Source: Segatella hominis
GTDB lineage: Bacteria; Bacteroidota; Bacteroidia; Bacteroidales; Bacteroidaceae
Direction of reading: 5' to 3'
Length of the DNA: 64,000 bases
NCBI RefSeq assembly: GCF_019249725.2
Contig: NZ_CP137559.1
Coordinates: 2,979,001 to 3,043,000, forward strand
This document shows positions 35,411 to 43,781 of the stretch, one piece after another. Under the pieces are notes generated by a model. The model saw only the letters and a program-made list of their open reading frames with translations, ran no database searches and had not been told where the DNA came from. Made by a program: the position numbers and the translations under genes. Each line of letters opens with the position of its first letter. Positions within the stretch are counted from its first letter, which is position 1.

Positions 35411-36388
35411 ATGGATTATTTATCACTTATCAGACAGCCTATTGAGGCAGAGTTGACAGATTTTATTGATTTGTTTAATAAGTCTTTGATGCATAGCGAC
35501 GGACTTCTTTCGCAGGCTCTCGACCATATTCGACAGCGTGCGGGTAAGCGTATGCGCCCTATGCTTATCCTGCTGATGGCGAAGAATTTCGGCAAAGTTA
35601 CTGAGGTTACTCAGCATTCAGCAGTCGGTTTGGAACTGCTTCATACGGCTTCTTTAGTACATGATGATGTTGTAGATGAAAGTGGGGAGCGCCGTGGTCA
35701 GGCAAGTGTCAATGCTACTTATAATAATAAGGTTGCAGTACTGGTAGGTGACTTCATTCTCTCTACTGCCTTGCTCCATGTTTCCTATTCTCATTCTGAG
35801 GAAATAGTGAGATATCTTGCTGAATTAGGACGTGTTTTGTCCAATGGTGAGATCTTGCAATTGAATAGTATCAGTAATCAGGAAATATCGGAAGACATTT
35901 ATTATCAGGTAATTAAGCAGAAAACGGCAGCTCTTTTTGAGGCTTGTGCCGGTATTGGTGCTTTGTCGGCTAATGCTTCGCAGATTGCTATAGAGGAAGC
36001 CAAGCGATTTGGCCAGAATTTAGGTATTATCTTCCAGATTCGTGATGATATTTTTGATTACTACGATTCTCAGGAGATAGGTAAGCCTACTGGTAATGAT
36101 ATGGCTGAAGGTAAGTTGACTTTGCCGGTTATCTATGCGCTGAAATCTACTGGTGACGAGGAGATGATGAAGCTGGCACGTAAGGTGAAATCTCATCAAG
36201 TAACTCCTGATGAAATTGCTCGCTTGGTGGAATTTACGAAAGCTAATGGAGGTATAGAATACGCAGATAAGCGTATGTGGGATTTCCATGCCGAAGCCAT
36301 GAATTTCTTGGACACTTATGTGGATGATAAGGACATCTATAACGCTTTGAAAGCTTATCTTGATTTCGTTATCGAACGTAAGGTTTAA
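35411..36388 (+). CDS. Polyprenyl diphosphate synthase (long-chain trans type)
   Basis: This enzyme extends allylic diphosphates with isopentenyl diphosphate to make the side chain of menaquinone. The 325 residues carry the first aspartate-rich motif in LVHDDVVDESGERRG (about 81-95). The second is QIRDDIFDYYDSQEIGKPTG (about 209-228). RAGKRMRPMLILLMA lies near the N-terminus. The motif spacing and the small residues before the first motif fit an octaprenyl/IspB-like long-chain enzyme, but chain length cannot be read from sequence alone. A palindromic repeat cluster and a terminator follow. Confidence 0.9.
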   Translation: MDYLSLIRQPIEAELTDFIDLFNKSLMHSDGLLSQALDHIRQRAGKRMRPMLILLMAKNFGKVTEVTQHSAVGLELLHTASLVHDDVVDESGERRGQASVNATYNNKVAVLVGDFILSTALLHVSYSHSEEIVRYLAELGRVLSNGEILQLNSISNQEISEDIYYQVIKQKTAALFEACAGIGALSANASQIAIEEAKRFGQNLGIIFQIRDDIFDYYDSQEIGKPTGNDMAEGKLTLPVIYALKSTGDEEMMKLARKVKSHQVTPDEIARLVEFTKANGGIEYADKRMWDFHAEAMNFLDTYVDDKDIYNALKAYLDFVIERKV

Positions 36389-36390
36389 AC

Positions 36391-36493
36391 TCGTACGTTT
36401 ATCTAGTTTATAGATGTGCGTCATTAGAGTCTATAGTCGTACGTTCATAGGGGTTATAATCGTACGTCTATAGAGTGAGTAGTCGTACGACTA
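36391..36493. repeat. Cluster of TCGTACG palindromic repeats
   Basis: TCGTACG occurs at 36391, 36437, 36460 and 36483, the later copies flanked by CTATAG-like words. The last copy sits in a perfect palindrome TAGTCGTACGACTA (36480-36493). Confidence 0.75.
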
Positions 36494-36509
36494 TAAGTCT
36501 CTAAAAATA

Positions 36510-36549
36510 AAGGTCTTTCAACTGGCTATATTTGCCGTTGAAAGACCTT
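36510..36549. terminator. Terminator between the polyprenyl synthase gene and deoC
   Basis: A 13-bp perfect stem (AAGGTCTTTCAAC with GTTGAAAGACCTT) is followed by GTTTTATC on the plus strand and TATTTTTAG on the minus strand. Confidence 0.75.
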
Positions 36550-36577
36550 GTTTTATCTACGAATCAGTTCTCCCTTT

Positions 36578-37516
36578 TTAGAAATACTTGATTTCCTTGC
36601 CAAGGATTTCGCTCAAGAGGAGGTTGGTAAGTCGAGATGTTCCCAAGCGGAACCATTGGTTGGTTAACCACTTTTCGCCAAGAACTTCTTTTACAATTGT
36701 GTAGTAAACGATTGCATCGTGAACGGTGTTGATGCCGCCAGCTGGCTTGAAACCAATCTGGATACCAGTCTTCTCATAATATGCCTTGATGGCCTGGCAC
36801 ATCACGTAAGCAGCCTCTGGGGTAGCTGAAACTTTCTCCTTGCCAGTAGATGTCTTGATGTAGTCAGAACCTGAGTACATAGCAAGAATAGAAGCCTTCA
36901 TGATGTTGCTGCAGTTCTTCAGGCAACCAGTCTCCAAAATACATTTCATCTTGTGTTCGCCGCATGTTTCCTTCAGTTCCTGGATGTCAGAACAAAGGCC
37001 TTCGTAATCCTCACTGAAGAACTTGCCAACAGGCATTACGATGTCAACCTCTGTGGCGCCATCTTTAATAGCCAATGCAGTTTCAGCTACCTTTACCTCG
37101 ATGAAAGTCTGAGAAGAAGGGAAATTGCCGCTTACGACAGCGATTTCTACGCCATCAACTTCCAGACTTTGGCTAATGAGACCAGCGAAGTTAGGGTAGG
37201 TGCATACTGTTGCTACATGAGGAAGTTCAGGATAATCCTTGGAGAATTTGTTGACTTTCTCTATCATCTTCAAGATACTTTCCTCTGTATCTTCTGTATG
37301 GAGAGATGTTAATTCAACGCTTCCAAAAAGGAATTTCTTCACCTCCATGGTCTCGTTTTCTGCAACTTTCTCGTCAAGGAGTTTCTTTACTTCTGCTGCA
37401 ATTTCCTCATCGTTAAGGTTGCAATTATACTGTTTGAGAACTGACAAATACTTGTCGTCTGCTTCACTGTATTGTCCTTGTTGCTGTGCAAGAACCTGTT
37501 CTTTAATACTGCTCAT
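36578..37516 (-). CDS. deoC: Deoxyribose-phosphate aldolase
   Basis: DeoC cleaves 2-deoxyribose-5-phosphate to glyceraldehyde-3-phosphate and acetaldehyde in nucleoside salvage. The 312 residues include VATVCTYPNF, the strand GATEVDIVMPVGKF, MKCILETGCL, the Schiff-base Lys in SGSDYIKTSTGKEKVSATPE and FKPAGGINTVHDA. A 60-residue helical N-terminal extension makes it longer than the E. coli enzyme, as in other Bacteroidetes forms. It lies downstream of mazG across a tandem repeat (37566-37656). Confidence 0.93.
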   Translation of the reverse strand: MSSIKEQVLAQQQGQYSEADDKYLSVLKQYNCNLNDEEIAAEVKKLLDEKVAENETMEVKKFLFGSVELTSLHTEDTEESILKMIEKVNKFSKDYPELPHVATVCTYPNFAGLISQSLEVDGVEIAVVSGNFPSSQTFIEVKVAETALAIKDGATEVDIVMPVGKFFSEDYEGLCSDIQELKETCGEHKMKCILETGCLKNCSNIMKASILAMYSGSDYIKTSTGKEKVSATPEAAYVMCQAIKAYYEKTGIQIGFKPAGGINTVHDAIVYYTIVKEVLGEKWLTNQWFRLGTSRLTNLLLSEILGKEIKYF

Positions 37517-37565
37517 ACTTAATGTTACTTTTTTAATTATTAAAGTTAAGTTTAACTATATGATT

Positions 37566-37656
37566 CCTTCTATTTCAGGTGTTTTATTTCCTTCAATTTC
37601 GGGTATTATATCTCTTTAATTTCAGGTATTATTTCCCTTCAATTTCGGGTTGTTCT
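37566..37656. repeat. Tandem repeat, four units, running into the mazG 3' end
   Basis: Four degenerate units of about 23-25 bases share TTCAATTTCGGGTATTAT. The last unit encodes the C-terminal tail of the MazG-like protein (NPKLKGNNT). Confidence 0.75.
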
Positions 37657-37957
37657 TATGCCTTTCAGAATCCCTTTGGGTCTTCTTATCGAAGCTCTTT
37701 TTGAGTTCTTCAGTAAGGTCGATTCCCGTTTGGTTAGCCAGACAAATGAGAACCCAGAGAACGTCTGCCATTTCCTCTCCGAGGTTAGGTTTTTCGTCCT
37801 TCTTGAAACTTTGGTCGCCGTATGTTCGGGCGATGACGCGAGCCAGTTCTCCTACTTCTTCTGTGAGACAAGCCATATTGGTAAGTTCGCTGAAATAGCG
37901 AACGCCATATTCCTTAATCCACTTATCTACTGCTTCCTGTGCTTCTTTTATAGTCAT
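37622..37957 (-). CDS. MazG-like nucleotide pyrophosphohydrolase
   Basis: This all-alpha NTP pyrophosphohydrolase of 111 residues probably hydrolyses non-canonical or excess (d)NTPs to monophosphates. The metal-binding helices are NMACLTEEVGELARVIAR (ExxE about residues 33-36) and NLGEEMADVLWVLICLANQ (ExxD about 61-65). The last dozen residues are encoded by the tandem repeat that follows the gene, so the tail is probably not functional. It overlaps the upstream small membrane protein gene by four bases. Confidence 0.88.
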   Translation of the reverse strand: MTIKEAQEAVDKWIKEYGVRYFSELTNMACLTEEVGELARVIARTYGDQSFKKDEKPNLGEEMADVLWVLICLANQTGIDLTEELKKSFDKKTQRDSERHKNNPKLKGNNT

Positions 37958-38214
37958 AACAGATGATCTTTAATTATGAAATAAGTCAGACATAGCCATA
38001 ATCCAGTGATGAATATAGCGGCAATGGTGTTATAGATACCGATTTTTCCATCCTCCCTTTTGTCGCTGATGAACTCCATATTCACACCAATGGCAACGAG
38101 GGTTTCACCTGCATACTCTGCCCATGGATTGTTTAAAAACCTTTGAGAAAAGGTAAACGTTATGATCATTCCTATAGCCAGGAACCAACTTTTATATTTT
38201 AAAATCTTTTCCAT
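37954..38214 (-). CDS. Small membrane protein, unknown function
   Basis: The product has 86 residues with a hydrophobic N-terminal segment (FLAIGMIITFTFS), a central one (GETLVAIGVNMEFI) and a strong C-terminal helix (NTIAAIFITGLWLCLTYFI). I recognise no family. It is translationally coupled to mazG (ATGA overlap) and lies 21 bases after dtd, so it is part of the repair and housecleaning operon. Confidence 0.65.
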   Translation of the reverse strand: MEKILKYKSWFLAIGMIITFTFSQRFLNNPWAEYAGETLVAIGVNMEFISDKREDGKIGIYNTIAAIFITGLWLCLTYFIIKDHLL

Positions 38215-38235
38215 CTGTTCTCGAATGTTTGGCTT

Positions 38236-38688
38236 TTACTCCTTATTATGGGTGTCCATCATGATGGTAACAGGACCATCATTCAGTAATTCTACCTTCA
38301 TGTCGGCTCCGAATTCGCCAGTTCCTACAGGCTTTCCAAGTGCTTCAGAGAGCTTTTTGCAGAACTCCTCATAGAGAGGAACGCTGATTTCGTGTTTGGC
38401 AGCTCTCAGCCAACTTGGTCGATTTCCCTTCTTATAGCTGGCGAAAAGGGTAAATTGGCTGATAACTAGGATTTCCCCGTTTATGTCCATGATAGAACGA
38501 TTCATGACATGGTTTTCATCATCAAAAACACGCAGTCCTATCACCTTTCTTACTAACCAATCAATGTCCTCTGAAGTGTCGCTTTCTTCTATACCCAAGA
38601 GGACGAGATAGCCTTGCTTGATAGCAGATTTTACTTCGCCTTCAATGGTAACAGAGGCATGTGCGACACGTTGTATCACGATTCTCAT
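38236..38688 (-). CDS. dtd: D-aminoacyl-tRNA deacylase
   Basis: Dtd hydrolyses D-amino acids (and glycine mischarged on tRNA-Ala) from tRNA. The 150 residues match the family throughout. The start is MRIVIQRVAHASVTIEG. The SQFTLFA motif (about 78-84) and the Gly-cisPro-like NDGPVTIMMDT near the C-terminus form the chiral proofreading site. A TATATTTGC -7 element lies between uvrC and dtd (38749-38757), so dtd may be transcribed both from uvrC and on its own. Confidence 0.95.
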   Translation of the reverse strand: MRIVIQRVAHASVTIEGEVKSAIKQGYLVLLGIEESDTSEDIDWLVRKVIGLRVFDDENHVMNRSIMDINGEILVISQFTLFASYKKGNRPSWLRAAKHEISVPLYEEFCKKLSEALGKPVGTGEFGADMKVELLNDGPVTIMMDTHNKE

Positions 38689-38748
38689 GTTATCTTATTC
38701 TTTTATATTTATATATCAATTCTTTCTGTTTCTATAATGATTTCAGAT

Positions 38749-38757
38749 GCAAATATA
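38749..38757 (-). promoter_or_regulatory. -7 element of dtd
   Basis: Minus-strand TATATTTGC, 61 bases before the dtd ATG. The -33 element is unclear. Confidence 0.4.
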
Positions 38758-38763
38758 CGATAT

Positions 38764-40611
38764 TTATTTGATATTCTTGTCTTTTTCTGTGAAATATTTC
38801 ACAAGTATTTCCGCTTTATGTGGTCCGAGTACTTCTGTCAGGGTTTCTATACTTGCTTCCTTGACCTTTTTTACGCTTTTAAACTTGCTCAGAAGCGCTT
38901 CTTTAGCCTTTGGACCAATACCTTTGATGTCGTCCAATTCTGAGTGTAAAGCGTGCTTAGAACGCTTATCTCTATGGAAGGAAATGGCATATCGATGTAC
39001 TTCGTCTTGTATCTGAGTCAAAACCTTGAAAAGCTCACTTTCAGGTGGAAGGGCTATGGTTTTGGGCGGGAAACCGTAGAGCAATTCATTGGTGCGGTGG
39101 CGGTCGTCTTTGGCAAGACCTGCAATAGGGATGTCCAAGTGTAATTCGTCCGCAATAACTGCATGAACTACGTCCATCTGACCTTTACCTCCATCCGTAA
39201 TAATGAGGTCGGGTAAGGGTGTTCCTTCGTCCATCATGCGGCTATATCGACGTCTCACGACCTCTTGCATGGAGGCATAATCGTCGGGTCCTACAACCGT
39301 TTTTATATTGTATTTCCTGTAGTCTTTTCTGGAAGGTTTCATACCTTTATATACGATGCAGCCAGCCACCGCGTCTGTACCGGAAATGTTGGAGTTATCA
39401 AAGCATTCTATCTGATATGGCAACTTCGGAAGCTTTAATTTCGCCTGTAATTCCTTCATCAAACGGGTTTGTTTCTGCTCAGGATTAAGCTTTTCGGCCT
39501 GCTTTAGACGGTCGAACTTATACTGCTTGCAGTTCATCTCAGAGAGTTCCAGAAGGTGCTTCTTGTCGCCTCTCTGTGGTACGAAAAATGAAGCATCTTT
39601 TAGCTTCCATTCCATTTCGAAAGGAACGATAATCTCTTTTGCGGTGGAATGAAAACGCTCCCTGATTTCTGGAATTGCTGTAATCAAGAGTTCCTCGTCG
39701 CTTTCTTCCAGTTTGCGTTTATATTCATAGGTAAAGCTCTGGTTGATAGTTCCATTCTTTACATGAATATAGTTGATAAAGGCATTCTTGTTGGAGTCAT
39801 CATTCACGATGGTGAAGACATCTACGTCTGTAATTGTGTGGCTCACGACCTCGCTTTTGGCCTCAAATTCATCCAAGAGTTGATACTTTTTCTTGTATTC
39901 TTCAGCTATTTCAAACTTCAGAAGTTCTGCGTTTTTCATCATCATATCATATAGATATTTGCTCACTTCTCTTGTATTTCCTTTAAGGATTTCGCGAGCT
40001 TGGCGCATATTCTCCTGGTATTCTTCGTAGCTTTGTTTGTTGATACATGGCGCACCGCAATTGTGAATATGGTACTCCAGACATGGCTTATATTTACCGA
40101 CAGCTACGCCTTCTTTAGTAATAGGAAAACGGCAAGTTCTTGGCTTGTAAAGCTTCTTGATGACCTCCAGAACGGCGTACATGCTGCCAATATGGGGGTA
40201 TGGTCCAAAGAAAGTCCCCACCTTTTTATTGATATGGCGAGTCTTGAAAATGCGAGGAAAATACTCGTTTGTCACACATATAGAAGGATATGTTTTGCCG
40301 TCTTTCAGCAAAACATTATATCTGGGATTATACTTTTTTATAAGGCTATTTTCAAGCAAAAGTGCATCTTCTTCCGTATTGACAACCGTATATGAAATGT
40401 CGAAAATCTTAGAAACGAGTACTTTTGTTTTGTATCTATCTACTTCTTTGTGGAAGTATGAAGATACGCGTCTTTTCAGATTCTTGGCCTTTCCTACGTA
40501 TATAATCGTATGGTTTTCATCATAATATTGATAGCTGCCAGGCTTCTCCGGCATGCTCAAAACAATATTCTTAAGTCTTGTGAGTCTTTCCTCATTTTCC
40601 TGCTTGGTCAT
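38764..40611 (-). CDS. uvrC: Excinuclease ABC subunit C
   Basis: UvrC makes both incisions in nucleotide excision repair. The 615 residues contain the GIY-YIG 3' nuclease (PGSYQYYDENHTIIYVGKAK, about 20-40) and the Cys-rich segment PCLEYHIHNCGAPC. They also contain the RNase H-like 5' nuclease domain (IECFDNSNISGTDAVAGCIV, LPDLIITDGGKGQMD) and a C-terminal helix-hairpin-helix end (DDIKGIGPKAKEALL). It leads the uvrC-dtd-small membrane protein-mazG-deoC run. Confidence 0.97.
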   Translation of the reverse strand: MTKQENEERLTRLKNIVLSMPEKPGSYQYYDENHTIIYVGKAKNLKRRVSSYFHKEVDRYKTKVLVSKIFDISYTVVNTEEDALLLENSLIKKYNPRYNVLLKDGKTYPSICVTNEYFPRIFKTRHINKKVGTFFGPYPHIGSMYAVLEVIKKLYKPRTCRFPITKEGVAVGKYKPCLEYHIHNCGAPCINKQSYEEYQENMRQAREILKGNTREVSKYLYDMMMKNAELLKFEIAEEYKKKYQLLDEFEAKSEVVSHTITDVDVFTIVNDDSNKNAFINYIHVKNGTINQSFTYEYKRKLEESDEELLITAIPEIRERFHSTAKEIIVPFEMEWKLKDASFFVPQRGDKKHLLELSEMNCKQYKFDRLKQAEKLNPEQKQTRLMKELQAKLKLPKLPYQIECFDNSNISGTDAVAGCIVYKGMKPSRKDYRKYNIKTVVGPDDYASMQEVVRRRYSRMMDEGTPLPDLIITDGGKGQMDVVHAVIADELHLDIPIAGLAKDDRHRTNELLYGFPPKTIALPPESELFKVLTQIQDEVHRYAISFHRDKRSKHALHSELDDIKGIGPKAKEALLSKFKSVKKVKEASIETLTEVLGPHKAEILVKYFTEKDKNIK

Positions 40612-40649
40612 ATTCCAATACCTTTATTTATAGGAGTTTAATTGAGTCC

Positions 40650-40665
40650 TGTTTCACGTGAAACG
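40650..40665. promoter_or_regulatory. parS site 1 (ParB binding)
   Basis: TGTTTCACGTGAAACG matches the parS consensus TGTTTCACGTGAAACA at 15 of 16 bases, between uvrC and apt. Confidence 0.8.
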
Positions 40666-40721
40666 AATGAGCGTTGTCAAACGTACAGTGAAGTGTTCTA
40701 TAAAACATACTATTAAATATG

Positions 40722-40838
40722 ATGCCAAACCTATATAATGAAGCTCTGATAAAGGGCGTTTTTTGTGTTTCAAAACTGTATTTATGCGTACTGAAACATT
40801 AAAAAAGCATTCTTCGCTTCTTTATATAGGCTTGGCAT
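40722..40838. repeat. Nested inverted repeat between uvrC and apt
   Basis: The arms 40722-40744 (ATGCCAAACCTATATAATGA...) and 40816-40838 are imperfect complements of 23 bases. Inside, TGTTTCA and TGAAACA form a second pair. The element could terminate apt, but its size exceeds ordinary terminators. Confidence 0.6.
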
Positions 40839-40845
40839 AAGGGGG

Positions 40846-41376
40846 CTATAATTGAAGAAGAGTTGAAACTTCAACGTCTTCATCAAAGATCTTGCGGCCG
40901 ATGAAATTCTCGTTTACCAACTCGATAATGAAGTTTGCGTAAACCTTTTTAGGATGGAATTTCTTAACCAGATCGCATGCAGCTTTCATGGTTCCGCCAG
41001 TGGCAAGTAAGTCGTCATGGAGTAGGACAACATCGTTTTCATTGATCGCATCTTCATGGATTTCGATGGTGTCCATACCATATTCTTTAGCATAGCTTTC
41101 CTGTACGGTTTTGCAAGGGAGTTTTCCAGGTTTGCGGCAAAGAACAACACCTGCGCCAAGTCTGATAGCTAATGCGGAAGACATAACGAATCCACGGGAT
41201 TCTATGCCTACAATCTTGGTTATGCCTTTATCTTTATACAATTCATACATCTCATCGCTAATTTCTTTTAGCGAAGCAGGGTTCTTGAAAAGGGTAGTAA
41301 CATCACGGAAATTAACACCCTTAATTGGCCAATCTGGTATGCAACGCAGATTGTCTAATAATAGCTGATTGTTCAT
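40846..41376 (-). CDS. apt: Adenine phosphoribosyltransferase
   Basis: Apt salvages adenine to AMP using PRPP. The 176 residues match the family length. GVNFRDVTTLF lies near the N-terminus, IVGIESRGFVMSSALAIRLG follows, and the PRPP-binding motif is VVLLHDDLLATGGTMKAA (about residues 122-139). It is flanked on both sides by parS-like sites. No clear -7 element was found. Confidence 0.95.
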   Translation of the reverse strand: MNNQLLLDNLRCIPDWPIKGVNFRDVTTLFKNPASLKEISDEMYELYKDKGITKIVGIESRGFVMSSALAIRLGAGVVLCRKPGKLPCKTVQESYAKEYGMDTIEIHEDAINENDVVLLHDDLLATGGTMKAACDLVKKFHPKKVYANFIIELVNENFIGRKIFDEDVEVSTLLQL

Positions 41377-41540
41377 AGTTCTGTACTTCTTAATTATATG
41401 TTTTTTACGTACTTATTTAAATGCTTTTTTCTTTCGGATCATATCATCATTTTTAATGCTCTTTTGCTTGAAGGCGAACTTGAGATATTATCGAAAAGCC
41501 ATAGCGTTTTATGTCTCTTTTTCGGTGTATCTTTAAGTAG

Positions 41541-41556
41541 TGTTTCACGTGAGATT
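41541..41556. promoter_or_regulatory. Degenerate parS-like site 2
   Basis: TGTTTCACGTGAGATT keeps the left half-site and centre of parS but has three mismatches in the right half (13 of 16). Confidence 0.45.
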
Positions 41557-41633
41557 AAAGTTTTTCTTTAACCACAAAACACTTGATGAAAGCAATCTTA
41601 ATTGACTGAAAATCAAAAGCTTTACTTTGCTTG

Positions 41634-41649
41634 TGTTCCACGTGAAACA
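41634..41649. promoter_or_regulatory. parS site 3 (ParB binding)
   Basis: TGTTCCACGTGAAACA matches the parS consensus at 15 of 16 bases, 35 bases past the stop of mnmG. The gap 41377-41684 holds this site and site 2 but no gene. Confidence 0.8.
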
Positions 41650-41684
41650 TTCCAAAAAGATAGAGAGCGTAGAGTTGCGTGAAA

Positions 41685-43556
41685 CTATCTTCCTAGTAAA
41701 ACGAGCAGGACGTTGATGTCGCTTGGGGATACTCCTGGAATTCTACTTGCCTGAGCAAGAGTTTCTGGATTGATATGCTCCAATTTCTGTCGGCCCTCTG
41801 TGGAGATTTCGTTAAGCTCTGCATAGTTGAATCGGCCTTTGATTTTGATATTCTCCAGTCGGTGCATTTTGTCTGCAATGAGACGTTCTCTTTCGATGTA
41901 GCCCTTGTACTTCATTTTGATTTCTGCAGCCTCCGAAATTTCTTTCTGCCGGTTGGCTGGAGATTCCATTACTTCTTTTAATTCAGGAATAATTTCTGAA
42001 AGGTTTTGAAGATTGAGATGTGGACGTGCCACGAGATCGATCAGTTTGCATCCTGCGCGAAGTGGAGTGGTGCCCAGTGCTTCCAGTTTTGGATTGATCT
42101 TATCCTTTTTGATTGGGTAGCTCTCACAGAAGTTGATGATTCTTTCGATATTCTCTTTCTTCTCTTGCCACCAGTCATAACGGTCTCGTTTTGCAATTCC
42201 CAGTTCGTAAGCTTTCTCTGTCAGTCGGGCGTCTGCATCATCCTGTCGGAGGAGAATTCTGTATTCAGCTCTGGAGGTGAACATTCTGTATGGCTCATCC
42301 ACGCCTTTTGTCGTGAGGTCATCGATAAGAACGCCGATATAGCTTTCGTCTCTTTGCATTTCAAATGTCTTGTCTCCCACACAATGGAGCGCTGCATTGA
42401 TTCCAGCAACAGTACCTTGACCGCCGGCTTCTTCGTATCCTGTCGTTCCATTTACCTGGCCTGCGAAGAAAAGACCTTTTATGATTTTTGATTCCAACGA
42501 ATGCTTGAGTTGTGTTGGGTCGAAGTAATCGTACTCAATAGCATAACCCGGTCTGTAAATCTTGGCATCTCTTAAAGCTGGAATTTCATGAAGTGCTTTC
42601 AACTGTATATCCATTGGCATACTGGATGAAAAACCGTTCAGGTACATTTCGTTGGTGTCTTCACCCTCTGGTTCCAAAAATAGCGGATGCTGTTCCTTGT
42701 CTGGGAAAGTGACGAGCTTTGTTTCAATGCTCGGACAGTATCTTGGACCGGTACTTTGAATCTGACCATTATATAAAGGAGAATCAGAAAGTCCGCTTTT
42801 CAGGATTTCATGCACGTTCTTGTTGGTGTAGCAGGTCCAGCACGGAAGCTGTTTGAGTACCCGATGTTCGCCCATATACGAAAACTGGTGGAAATCATTA
42901 TCGCCAGGTTGTTCTTCCATATCCTCGAAGTGTACGCTTCTCTTATCGATACGGACAGGAGTTCCTGTTTTCATTCTTGCGGCTGTGATTCCCCATCGGG
43001 TGATGCTTTCCGTAAAATGGTGTACTGCAGGTTCTGCACATCTGCCACCTTCTACCATTTTTCTTCCTACATGCATCAGGCCGTTCAGGAAAGTGCCTGC
43101 AGTAATGATGATGCTCTTGGCATGGAACTCAGCACCCCAGATGGTACGTACACCTATTGCTTCTCCGTTTTCGACTAAGAGTTCGTCAGCCTGATCTTGC
43201 CAAATTTCAAGATTGTCGGTGCGGTCGAGGATGCTTCTCCATTCCCAGATGAACTTTCCTCGGTCGCATTGAGCACGGGGACTCCATACGGCAGGTCCTT
43301 TACCTATATTTAACATACGGAACTGGATGGCGGTCTTGTCGGTTACGATTCCCATTTGTCCACCTAAGGCATCAATCTCCCTTACAATCTGTCCTTTTGC
43401 AATACCACCGATGGCAGGGTTGCAACTCATCTGTCCAATCTTGTTCATGTCCATTGTTATCAGGCAGGTCTTAGCCCCCATGTTGGCAGAGGCTACAGCA
43501 GCCTCACATCCGGCATGTCCGCCGCCGATAACAAGTACGTCATAATTGAATGTCAT
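41685..43556 (-). CDS. mnmG: tRNA uridine-5-carboxymethylaminomethyl modification enzyme MnmG
   Basis: MnmG, with MnmE, adds the carboxymethylaminomethyl group to U34 of certain tRNAs using FAD. The 623 residues start with the FAD dinucleotide fold (DVLVIGGGHAGCEAAVASAN). They carry the family motifs QMSCNPAIGGIAKGQIVREI, GPRYCPSIETK and GLFFAGQVNGTTGYEEAGGQG, with a C-terminal helical domain for MnmE binding. The old name gidA reflects its frequent place near the origin, consistent with the parS sites here. A TACTTTTGC -7 element lies at 43581-43589. Confidence 0.97.
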   Translation of the reverse strand: MTFNYDVLVIGGGHAGCEAAVASANMGAKTCLITMDMNKIGQMSCNPAIGGIAKGQIVREIDALGGQMGIVTDKTAIQFRMLNIGKGPAVWSPRAQCDRGKFIWEWRSILDRTDNLEIWQDQADELLVENGEAIGVRTIWGAEFHAKSIIITAGTFLNGLMHVGRKMVEGGRCAEPAVHHFTESITRWGITAARMKTGTPVRIDKRSVHFEDMEEQPGDNDFHQFSYMGEHRVLKQLPCWTCYTNKNVHEILKSGLSDSPLYNGQIQSTGPRYCPSIETKLVTFPDKEQHPLFLEPEGEDTNEMYLNGFSSSMPMDIQLKALHEIPALRDAKIYRPGYAIEYDYFDPTQLKHSLESKIIKGLFFAGQVNGTTGYEEAGGQGTVAGINAALHCVGDKTFEMQRDESYIGVLIDDLTTKGVDEPYRMFTSRAEYRILLRQDDADARLTEKAYELGIAKRDRYDWWQEKKENIERIINFCESYPIKKDKINPKLEALGTTPLRAGCKLIDLVARPHLNLQNLSEIIPELKEVMESPANRQKEISEAAEIKMKYKGYIERERLIADKMHRLENIKIKGRFNYAELNEISTEGRQKLEHINPETLAQASRIPGVSPSDINVLLVLLGR

Positions 43557-43580
43557 AATCTATACTTTTTCTAATTTTCG

Positions 43581-43589
43581 GCAAAAGTA
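43581..43589 (-). promoter_or_regulatory. -7 element of mnmG
   Basis: Minus-strand TACTTTTGC, 25 bases before the ATG. A TTTG lies 22 bases upstream. Confidence 0.5.
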
Positions 43590-43620
43590 AGAATTTAAAT
43601 TGAAATTTTAGCAAAAATAC

Positions 43621-43652
43621 TTTGATAAATCACGAATTTATAGTAATTTTGC
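43621..43652 (+). promoter_or_regulatory. Promoter of the frdCAB operon
   Basis: TTTG (43621-43624), 19 bases, TAATTTTGC (43644-43652). A leader of about 120 bases precedes frdC. Confidence 0.7.
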
Positions 43653-43781
43653 AGCAAATTTATGCAATTATACTTAGAAATGAGGATTGTGATTCCCCAT
43701 GATCTATGTTTTGCAGGTGATAGATAGATATAGAATAATAATTTAGTTTCAAACAGTTAAATATTTTAAAATCAATCATTT

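Noticed and set aside
37566..37656. Tandem repeats as a possible CRISPR array.
   Set aside because: Units are degenerate and adjacent with no spacers, and there are no cas genes. The same applies to the arrays at 57367 and 59405.
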